DNA of 64,000 nt, from the NCBI GenBank assembly GCA_009760855.2, contig WPIO01000054.1:2827501-2891500 (forward strand). Direction: 5' to 3'. The notes beneath the pieces were generated by a model. The model saw nothing but the letters and a program-made list of their open reading frames with translations, made no database searches and was not told where the DNA came from. Within the stretch, counting starts at the first letter, position 1; every line of letters begins with the position of its first letter. Source of the stretch: Cristatella mucedo. Its lineage: Eukaryota > Bryozoa > Phylactolaemata > Cristatellidae. A program made the position numbers and the translations under genes. Shown here one piece after another: positions 1 to 11,600 of the stretch.

Positions 1-587
1 AAAAAAATAAAAATGTATGAAAATAACATTAGGGAAAATTAAAAGTGGCCGGGAAATGCATAGCCGAGTATCATTTTCTACCTTCATTATAGAAGCGATT
101 TTCCCAAGATCACCCTGAAGGTGGAGCAAGTAAGAAGCCAGGATTAGAGAAAAATGACCGTTTAAAATTCCTATTAGAAGCAAGACTAAATCAGACAAAA
201 TAACGGGAGCAAAACTCGCCGTGTAACCACGGCTTTATGGCCTGCCTGCTGAGCACGAGTTATATTGAGCAGATTCGTTTAAAAATAGGGAGGCTGGCCA
301 GGTTTAATAGCCAATGCCTCAGCTCCTCCAAATTGTATAATTTGCGTGCCCATTGTCAAGAACTATCTAAATATTGGAATCTGATTTTGCTGAAATCTGC
401 TTTTGTCTCCGAAATCTTCCAGGGCTACAACAGCCGGAAGGGACCGCATCACATCTAATACAATCGCTAGCCAGCCGCCCAGGTTATCGTTTCTGATGCT
501 AGTATGCTGCCGGAGCATTAGTGCATTGAAGCAACGCGTCGGTCGCAATGCTTTACCAGGCTTTACCTCATCGTCTGTTGTTCACAG
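1..587 (+). other. Gene A: 3' part of the intron before the mucin exon
   Basis: Non-coding. The stretch aligns in order with about 21,440-21,985 (copy B) and about 52,850-53,431 (gene C), which are the introns just before the mucin exon in those copies. It ends in a pyrimidine-containing acceptor, TCTGTTGTTCACAG at 574-587. Exons 1 and 2 of gene A (signal peptide and PAN-like in gene C) must therefore lie before the window. The short open frames here are not conserved between copies. Confidence 0.6.
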
Positions 588-3500
588 GCACTAATATGCA
601 GCAGCAACTGCCGCTGGAGTCTTTGCAAACTCTATCTCTATCGATTGCGGCAACAACATCAGCCGAGCGGACCGTGACGTCGGTGCAGCCTCTGTCGACG
701 ACCGCACAGGTGATGGGTCCAAGTTTGGAAGGTACGACCTCGGACTTCCAGAAAATGACTGGGTCGACTGCGACGCCTGAGAGCGCCACGCTCACCGAAA
801 AAACTCCTGCAGCTGACTTAGTCAGTCAGAGCGAGCCAACGACAGCCGGACAGTTAGGGAGTTCTGGCGAAGCTCGTTCAGCGTCAGATAGCTCATTATC
901 GTCAACTGCAATGGGTCCGCAGGAACATTCGAGATTCGAGACGCTGCAGAGATCGTCTCCGTCGGCAGAACCATCTGCACCTCAGACTTTGATCTTCGAC
1001 ACGGAAGCAGCGTCCTATATCAGCTCAACCGCAACGACTTTGGCAGGATCACAGTCTACCATGCAGACCACGAATCAGCCGACAGCGACTCAGCCGACAG
1101 CGATTCAGCTGACAACGACTCAACCGACGACGACTCAGCCGACAGCTACTCGGCCAATCGCTTCTGAGCCAAAAATGACTGAACTAACCACGATACTGGC
1201 GACAACGACTCTGCAGACAGCTACTAAGCCGACAACTATCCAGCCGACTACTACTCAGCCGACAACGACTCAACCGACCATGACTCAGGCAACTGCTACT
1301 GAGCCGACGATGACTGAACTAACCACGACACTCGCGACAACGACTCAGCCTACAGCTACTCAGCCGACTACGATTGAGCCGACAACTACTCAACCGGCCA
1401 TGACTCAGATAACAACAACTCAGCCGACCTCGACTCAGCCAACCGATACTGAGCCAACATTGACTGAACCAACCACGATACTGCCGACAGCGACTCAGCC
1501 GACCACGAATCAGCCGACCTTGAATCAGCCAACTGCTATCGAGCCGACAATGACTGAACCAACCCTAACACTGCCGACATTGATTCAGCCGACCGCGACT
1601 CAGCCGACCACGACTCAGCCAACCGCTACTGAGCCGACAATGACTGAACCAACCACGATACTGCCGACAACGATTCAGCCGACCACGACTCAGCCAACCT
1701 CTACTGAGCCAAAAACGACTATACTAAACATGATACTGGCGACAACGACTAAGCCGACAGCTACTCAGCCGACTACTACTCAGCCGACCACAACTCAACC
1801 TACCACGACTCAGTCGACCGCTACTGAGCCGACGATGACTGAACTAACCACGACACTGGCGACAACGACTCAGCCGACCACGACTCAGCCAACCTCTACT
1901 GAGCCAAAAACGACTGAACTAACCACAATCATGCTGAAAACGACTCAGCCGAAAGCTACTCAGCCGACAACGATTCAGCCGACTACTACTCAGCTGACAA
2001 TGACTCAACCGACCGCTACTGAGCAGACAATGACTGAACCAACCACGATACTTCCGACTAAAACTCAGCCGACGGCGACTCAGCCGACCTCGACTCAGCA
2101 AACCGCTACTGAGTCGACAGTGACTGAACCAACCATGACACTTTCGACATCGACTCAGCTTACAATTACTCAGCCGACAGCTACTCAACCGACTACGACT
2201 CAGTCAACCTCTACTGAGCCAAAAACGACTGAACTAACCACGATATTGCCGACAATGACTCAGCCGACAGCTACTCAGACGACAACGATTCAGCCAACAA
2301 CTGCTCAACCGGCTACGACTCAGCAAATTACAACTCAGCCGACGACGACTCAGCCAACCAATCCTCAGCCGACCACGACTCAGCCAACATCGACTCAGCC
2401 AACCGCTACTGAGCCGACAATGACTGAACCAACCATGACACTTCCGACAACGACTCAGCTTACAATTATTCAGCCGACAACTACTCAACCGACTACGACT
2501 CAGTCAACCTCTACTGAGCCAAAAACGACTGAACTAACCACGATATTGCCGACAACGACTCAGCCTACAGCGACTCAGCCGACAGCGATTCAGCTGACAA
2601 CGACTCAACCGACAACGACTCAGCCGACAGCTACTCAGCCAATCGCTTCTGAGCCGAAAATGACTGAACTAACCACGATACTGGCGACAACGACTCTGCA
2701 GACAGCTACTAAGCCGACAACTATCCAGCCGACTACTACTCAGCCGACAACGACTCAACCGACCATGACTCAGGCAACTGCTACTGAACCGACGATGACT
2801 GAACTAACCACGACACTCACGACAACGACTCAGCCTACAGCTACTCAGCCGACTACGATTGAGCCGACAACTACTCAACCGGCCATGACTCAGATAACAA
2901 CAACTCAGCCGACCTCGACTCAGCCAACCGATACTGAGCCAACATTGACTGAACCAACCACGATACTGCCGACAGCGACTCAGCCGACCACGAATCAGCC
3001 GACCTTGAATCAGCCAACTGCTATCGAGCCGACAATGACTGAACCAACCCTAACACTACCGACATTGATTCAGCCGACCGCGACTCAGCCGACCACGACT
3101 CAGCCAACCGCTACTAAGCCGACAATGACTGAACCAACCACGATACTGCCGACAACGATTCAGCCGACCACGACTCAGCCAACCTCTACTGAGCCAAAAA
3201 AGACTACACTAAACATGATATTCTCGACAACGACTCAGCCGACAGCTACTCAGCCGACAACGATTCAGCCGACTACTACTCAGCCGACCACAACTCAACC
3301 TACCACGACTCAGTCAACCGCTACTGAGCCGACGATGACTGAACTAACCACGACACTGGCGACAACGACTCAGCCGACCACGACTCAGCCAACCTCTACT
3401 GAGCCAAAAACGACTGAACTAACCACAATCATGCTGAAAACGACTCAGCCGAAAGCTACTCAGCCGACAACGATTCAGCCGACTACTACTCAGCTGACAA

Positions 3501-5630
3501 TGACTCAACCGACCGCTACTGAGCAGACAATGACTGAACCAACCACGATACTTCCGACTAAAACTCAGCCGACGGCGACTCAGCCGACCTCGACTCAGCA
3601 AACCGCTACTGAGTCGACAGTGACTGAACCAACCATGACACTTTCGACATCGACTCAGCTTACAATTACTCAGCCGACAGCTACTCAACCGACTACGACT
3701 CAGTCAACCTCTACTGAGCCAAAAACGACTGAACTAACCACGATATTGCCGACAATGACTCAGCCGACAGCTACTCAGACGACAACGATTCAGCCAACAA
3801 CTGCTCAACCGGCTACGACTCAGCAAATTACAACTCAGCCGACGACGACTCAGCCAACCAATCCTCAGCCGACCACGACTCAGCCAACATCGACTCAGCC
3901 AACCGCTACTGAGCCGACAATGACTGAACCAATCACGATACTTCCGACAAAAACTCAGCCGACGGCGACTCAGCCGACCTCGACTCAGCCAACCGCTACT
4001 GAGTCGACAGTGACAGAACCAACCATGACACTTCCGACAACGACTCAGCTTACAATTATTCAGCCGACAACTACTCAACCGACTACGACTCAGTCAACCT
4101 CTACTGAGCCAAAAACGACTGAACTAACCACGATATTGCCGACAACGACTCAGCCTACAGCGACTCAGCCGACAGCGATTCAGCTGACAACGACTCAACC
4201 GACAACGACTCAGCCGACAGCTACTCAGCCAATCGCTTCTGAGCCGAAAATGACTGAACTAACCACGATACTGGCGACAACGACTCTGCAGACAGCTACT
4301 AAGCCGACAACTATCCAGCCGACTACTACTCAGCCGACAACGACTCAACCGACCATGACTCAGGCAACTGCTACTGAACCGACGATGACTGAACTAACCA
4401 CGACACTCACGACAACGACTCAGCCTACAGCTACTCAGCCGACTACGATTGAGCCGACAACTACTCAACCGGCCATGACTCAGATAACAACAACTCAGCC
4501 GACCTCGACTCAGCCAACCGATACTGAGCCAACATTGACTGAACCAACCACGATACTGCCGACAGCGACTCAGCCGACCACGAATCAGCCGACCTTGAAT
4601 CAGCCAACTGCTATCGAGCCGACAATGACTGAACCAACCCTAACACTACCGACATTGATTCAGCCGACCGCGACTCAGCCGACCACGACTCAGCCAACCG
4701 CTACTAAGCCGACAATGACTGAACCAACCACGATACTGCCGACAACGATTCAGCCGACCACGACTCAGCCAACCTCTACTGAGCCAAAAAAGACTACACT
4801 AAACATGATACTGGCGACAACGACTCAGCCGACAGCTACTCAGCCGACAACGATTCAGCCGACTACTACTCAGCCGACCACAACTCAACCTACCACGACT
4901 CAGTCAACCGCTACTGAGCCGACGATGACTGAACTAACCACGACACTGGCGACAACGACTCAGCCGACCACGACTCAGCCAACCTCTACTGAGCCAAAAA
5001 CGACTGAACTAACCACAATCATGCTGAAAACGACTCAGCCGAAAGCTACTCAGCCGACAACGATTCAGCCGACTACTACTCAGCTGACAATGACTCAACC
5101 GACCGCTACTGAGCAGACAATGACTGAACCAACCACGATACTTCCGACTAAAACTCAGCCGACGGCGACTCAGCCGACCTCGACTCAGCAAACCGCTACT
5201 GAGTCGACAGTGACTGAACCAACCATGACACTTTCGACATCGACTCAGCTTACAATTACTCAGCCGACAGCTACTCAACCGACTACGACTCAGTCAACCT
5301 CTACTGAGCCAAAAACGACTGAACTAACCACGATATTGCCGACAATGACTCAGCCGACAGCTACTCAGACGACAACGATTCAGCCGACAACTGCTCAACC
5401 GGCTACGACTCAGCAAATTACAACTCAGCCGACGACGACTCAGCCAACCAATCCTCAGCCGACCACGACTCAGCCAACATCGACTCAGCCAACCGCTACT
5501 GAGCCGACAATGACTGAACCAATCACGATACTTCCGATAGTGACTCAGCCGACCATGACTCAGCCATCAACGACTCAGCTGACCACGTCTACCAAGATCA
5601 TGATTACCACAACCAGTGGCAGCAATCAAG
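588..5630 (+). CDS. Gene A mucin exon (Thr/Gln/Pro repeats, about 1,681 codons)
   Basis: A single open frame starting inside a codon (phase 1) after TTCACAG. Its first residues, (G)TNMQQQLPLES, align with (G)SNIQQQPPSLP at the start of the gene C mucin exon, and both reach a shared ATTSAE motif. After a Ser/Thr-rich leader, repeats built on TTTQPTATQP begin near 1,080 and run to about 5,560. I end the exon at AATCAAG|GTCATT because gene C has G|GT at the same aligned place and the phase fits the microexon. That donor is weak; the alternative is a true end at TGA 5636-5638. No cysteine occurs in the repeat part. Confidence 0.75.
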
Positions 5631-8600
5631 GTCATTGAAGAAAGTAGCGACTGTGTGGCAAAACCTGCAGCGGTGGAAATTTATTCCAGAGGCGAAAGTC
5701 CCGGCCTGCAAGCTGAGATGCCGGAGTCGGCACCCTAAGTGCTAGCATCCATTCGTTTAGAAAATAACATAGTTATTGACCGTGTTAACATTGTATTTAG
5801 ACCGTGTTATCATGGTTGTCGACCCGACCATGGCCTACGTGGGCGAGTACCGATGGCAGAAATGATGACAGCTCGAGGCAGAACCAGTCCTGCTTACATT
5901 CATTGCTGTAATTGCTGCCAGTTAAAATATGGTCACTCCGTTTGCAGTAGCCTCACTGCTAATCAGCTTGAAGTGCATCAAACGCATTTGAAAAATCTAG
6001 AGCATCAAGGGGAATGCAACTGGTGGGTGAACTTGTAATATGTTATCAATAGTATTCATACTTGTGATGTGTGTTCATTTATCTGGGAGATTGTCTACTC
6101 TTGGCCTATCATAATTACTAAATTAAGTCTTTTGAAGGTCGTAGGGACAAAATTGATGTATATCCAGTTTCTCGAATACAAGCACCGATCTGCTACTTGT
6201 GTGGAGCACCTGGATAAAGTCGTTCTCTTAGGGACTCTATATGCGTAAATTATATATTTGCTTCGCTTGAAATTCATGCGAGCAAAGTAGAACGCTTTCT
6301 GTGTTTATTCCCATTATTATTCTCAGTAAACGTCCGTTTTTATTTTTAGGTGGGAAAAATAGTCAAAGGCGAATTGTATATAAATTTAGTGAAGTCCAAT
6401 TTATCAATGTGTGTCAACCGTCGTAGTTATCAATGGCTCCGTCTGAAATGGCCACCGTAGAGCCACGAGTGTCTAGTTCCAGCACAACGTGAAATTGTGC
6501 TGCATTCGGTTTGTTTATCAAGCATAGTAGTACTCACCATTTGATTACTTTTCTCTTTGCAGCAAATGCTAAGCGCCTGGACAGAGATTGGGATCACTGA
6601 GGGTGCTTTATTAGGTGCATTAGTATTATTATTATTATTCGATCGTGCCTGAAATTGTAACACTTTTTTTGCTGCAGGCATTGGAACACCAGGGATTGTA
6701 TCCTTAGGTAAGTACTGAGCAGACTTTGGCGATGTTAGTATTAACAAAACTGTGTTGAAAATTGAGCTTCTGCACAAGAACAACGAGCAAGCTTGAGCCC
6801 CATCGACTTTACTTGATGAAGACTTTTCCTTGACGAGTTAGTACGCTCTCCTTGACTAGTCACGTTACTAGTAAAGTCAAAAGTTGGAGCAACACAATGA
6901 AATGTTTTGCCTTTCTCAACGCAGACAAGCCAGCTGACCAGTCATGGACGTCGGAGGAAAAATCCGTATCGTTTTGCGGACCGGCTAATGCATTCTACGG
7001 CAACAAAAACACCTATGCTTTTATGGAAAAAGCTCCTCCAAACCCGTGGATTTACGTCGACCTAGGAGAGCAGCACAACGTCACGAAGGTCACAGTGACG
7101 TCCCGATGCAATAGCGACGGTTGGTTATCGTGATGCAGGAGCGCTCAGCAGTGCTGCTGCTTGCCGAGGTCCGATTAAGGACTCGATTGATTCAGGCCGT
7201 GGTGGGTATTTCATCGAGACACTGCAGGACGTTGCTAGCGCATTAGCACGGAGCCTTCACCGCTGGCTAACTGTGTCAGCTTTTCGCACCTGTGTAATAC
7301 CAATACGCAGGGCCAGAGAGCTTTAATCTCTCACCCGTGTCAGGTAGTTTAGTATTTCACCTCAAGCTACAAGCCGGTCGGTGGTCCTGCCTAGGGTTGA
7401 GCTGAGATTTTTCAAAGCTCTCCGGGTCTCTGCCCACGTTCTTTGGTCCTTCGGAAAACATTGCAGAGCTTAAACGTTCAAATGAAAATAATAGCTGGGG
7501 CAAAATGCTGGAAATATAGCCGAAAGCGGACTCCATTTGCCCCCCCCCCCTACAGATTTACCTTAGCACTGTTATCTTCAATCGGGCAATTACAGTATCG
7601 TGACATGTGGCCTTGGCCGGAATACTCAGCTGCCTTGGCCATCAGGCCAAAGTCGCTTTACCAGTGGATACAATATCTGTGTCATTTCACGATCTAAACG
7701 GCGCATTCTGTAGTTTGGATTTAAGCACGGCAGTGCTTTTTCCTGATTTAAGATAAATCTCAAAGGCGATTGTCACCGGGGCAATTGTCGACTTGCACTA
7801 ATGATTGTATTAGTAACTCCGGAAGACCAGGTTTCTAGAGCAAAGAAAGAATTATAGCTACAAGTTAAAATAACTCATGACTTAATCCATTTTTGAGATG
7901 CTAGAAAGAAAGCCTTGGTTTTAGCCACAAGAACACCTGTACTACACTACCAACCTGATATGGCTAGAAAATCAGAAAGTGACCCAGATTCCTCTCTGCA
8001 AGAACCGTCTGGAGTGAATCTTTCTGACCGAAGCTATAAAAAAACCGGATGCGTATTAGAATTCCAGGAGAGGGGTAGAACTTACATACGTCGTTTCTTG
8101 CAAGGGGTCCCCTGCAATGACCTTTCGAAATCTTAGCCATCCCAATGTCGTCTAAGGCTGGATGCAGAAACCACTAGTGCTCTGCCTTTAGAGCTTAGGG
8201 GAGCATCGGCAAACGAGCCAAAAGACTGCCCTAGGGTAAGGTCATTTCTTTTCTGAGTAAAATCGCCAGTGGAAATTAAGACTCGTGCTTTCGATTCACC
8301 AGGGTCACTCTCCTTTTAATGCTCGTTGGGATTAACTCACAAATGCAAAATTGTAATAGCATCCTCCAATAAAAGCCGTGAAAGAGGGTAGAAATGTCCA
8401 CGACTGCCTCGCTTTCCTTGTTGCGTCTCCCTTCCAAAAAGGTAATGGCTAATGAATGCTATAGAAACGAATGCTATAGAAATGCCAGATGCATATTAAA
8501 ATTCTAGGAGAGGGGTAGAGCTTCCATAGTTCGCTGCTAACAAGGGGTCCCCCTGCAATAACTTTCCAAATCTTAGCCATCCCAACGTAGTCTAAGGCTG

Positions 8601-11600
8601 GATGCTGAATCCGTGAGTGTTCCGCCTTTACAGCTCGGAGGGCTGGGAACATCGGCAAACAATCCAGAAGAGTGCAATTGGGTGAGGTCACTTCCTTTTG
8701 GAGTTAAATGCCCAGGGGAATTTAAGACTCGTGCTTTCGATTCACCAGAGTCACTCCCCTTTTAATGCTCCTTGGAATTAACTCACAAATGCAAAATTGT
8801 GGTAGTATCCTTCACTAAAAGCCGTAAGAGATTGGAGCAAAGTCCATGACAGCGACGCTTTCCTTGTTACGTCTCCCTTCCAAAAAGGTAATGGAAATGA
8901 GAAAAGCAATACTAATATTACCCTTAATAAAGTGCCCTCAGAGAACCCAATCTCTTTCTAATTGCTCTGCATTTGCTACTAAAGAAACACGATCAAGTGG
9001 TAAGTAGTATCATGTTTGATAAACATCATGGATAACATAATTAAGGATGACATACACAGGGCAAGCAGGAAAGTATGGTCAGTGTCAGCATGCCGAGTGT
9101 TGGCAAAATTAAGCAAAAGTGTTGGCAAAAATAAGCACATTAAGTATGAATCCCAAGGTCCCACTAAATGCTGCCATATATTGGTGCGTTTTAATTTCTT
9201 TTTAATGTAATCAAATCACGGAATAATGTGACGGAAGTCTGGAGTGCTTTCCAGGCTTTGGGAGCATGCGAGCTAAAGATGCAGTTTCCTAAGGACTTAA
9301 GACTGCTAGGCGGTACAGGTAAACCGTTTAATTCCAAAAAGCTACGATGCTAAGCCTGGTGGTGGAGTAGACCTGATAGTTAGGATAGAGCCAAAGAACG
9401 AAGGGACCCACAAATGAGCAACAAAACCTTGAAGTCGATGCATTGCTTGACTGGTAGCCAGTACAGATAGGCAAGAAGTGGTGTGAACGTGCTACTAGGA
9501 CGCTCACTGCAGACGCACCTAGCTCCATAGTTTTGCACCAACTGCAACCGAATGATGATGAAATAATAATTATTTCAATAATACACTTGATAAGGCGCCC
9601 TACATAACTCAATCTCTTTCGAAGCGCTTTACATTTGCTGCAAAAAAACAGCATTGGATGGTGAGTGGTATCATGCTTGATAAATAACATGAGTAACATT
9701 GATTGGGGTGGCATGCACAGGGTCAGCAAGCAAGTGTGGTTAGTGGCAGCATGTTTAGTGTCAACGCACATAAGCACACAAAGGACGAATCTCAGGGACC
9801 TACTAAATGCTGTCATAAATAGATGCATTTGAAATTTCCTTTCTAATGTGTTCAGTCAGGGGATGTCACGACGGAAGTCGAGAGTGAGTTCCAGGCTTTG
9901 CCGGCATATGAACCTAATGCACGGTCCACTAAGGATTTCATGTTTGCAGGAGGTTTTGGTAAACTGTGTTTCCGAAAAGCAGGAGGTACGAAGCTTGGCC
10001 CGGTGGGGGAGTGGATCTGATAGGTAGGATGGAGGCAATCAATGAAGGGACCTACAAGTATGCTACAAAACCTTGAAGTCTATTCGTTGCTTGCCTGGTA
10101 GCTGGTGCAGGTCAGTAAGAAGTGGTGTGACTTGGCAACTGCGACGCTCACGACAGACAAGGCTAGCTGCAGAGTTTTGCACTACCTCCAAGTGCACGAC
10201 TGCACATGCCGGTATGCAAGCATGCAATGTGGTAAAGAACAACAGCTCTTTTGAATGGTGCTTGCAGCCATCCTGACGGCCATCGTTAAAGATGTCATGC
10301 AGTGCGTTTGCCACTTCCACCTCGGACTCTCCAAGCTGATAAGGCCAGGGTGGGACCAATAGGCTGTCAAGCGAGAATGTACATCTCTGTCCGGTCGTTC
10401 GCCTTAAGCTACTTTAAAGCCCATTAGGTGGTATACTGGTGAGCAATGCTTATTCTCAGGGCTGCAGATGTGGGCTAGCCGCCTGTTATGGGGTTAAATC
10501 CTTTAGAAAACTCCTTTTATGCTTGAATATAGCCGATCGCGATATTGCACGAGAGAATACAGAGACAACTCCGGATATCCACCACCAGGACGAATGACGG
10601 ATCGCCAGCCCTCAAGGTGTGGCACCCATACAATTGCTCGCTCCAATAAAAAGCGTCCAATGAAAAACGTATACCTAGATTCTATACAACCTCGGCTGAC
10701 GCATTCCCATCAGCTCTGTGTCCGACCAGGAAGCTCTACGAGACAGGCAGTACCTCGGAAGAGACCGATTACGTCGCCATCTAAATTTCATGCATCTCAA
10801 TTGAGAAACCCGTTGACCTTCCGTCGGAGCTGCTATATCGATATCTAAACTGTCACAAGGGTCTAGGCCAGGTCGGATCAGCTCACCGATGTGGGTATAG
10901 GTCACATCAATCATCGATCTCGTAAAGAAGCGTCTACCAATGCACCTGAGGCTTCTCATCCGTCTACTGCAATGCTTACAGCTACGATCCAAGAGAGACC
11001 TCTGACGAGGCTATCACCAAGCAACCGTCGTGCACCGACCTTTCTAAGCATAATGGCGATTGAACCCGATACCAGCTAAGCCTAGAATAGTGACAGCAAC
11101 TAGTTTTCTCCCAACTCCTTTTTGAGCAGTGGCATCAGCTCATGTCAGGGAAAAGTTACCATCGTGGATGAAATAACAGCGAAGTAATGAGAGAGAATTC
11201 ACGACATAAATTCCTACTGAGTTTTAGAGCCTGGCTGAAAAGATGCTGGATCTATGTTTTAGCTCTATGCTCAAGGCTTCAGCTCAAGGTTTGAGCGTGA
11301 TTTCACTCAGTCGCCTTTGAAACCTTAGGAAGGTTCACCGTGCTGCTAGGTCCGTATTTTTTTAGCTCTGTGTGCAAACGTGCAAGGCCTCCGCACAACG
11401 CTTGAGCGATTGTATTTAACCGCTCCAAGACCTAACCAAGGCACGCCCCACTGGGTCCTCTCGGCTCGTGTCCGACAGTCAGATACTGAGATCACTGACG
11501 ATTTGAGGCACCCCATGGAGCACGAGTTCAGGCGAATGGCACGCCAGGGAGCTCAAGCAGCAGCCACCCTTCGTCCGATTCGCTTAGCCCAACCCACAAG

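Noticed and set aside
1919-5278. Minus-strand open frames at 1919-2188, 2234-2488, 3419-3688, 3734-4078 and 5009-5278 with Cys/Arg/Ser/Leu repeats
   Set aside because: They are the antisense of the TQP mucin repeats; repetition keeps them free of stops. The plus-strand frame has the homologous partner and splice sites.
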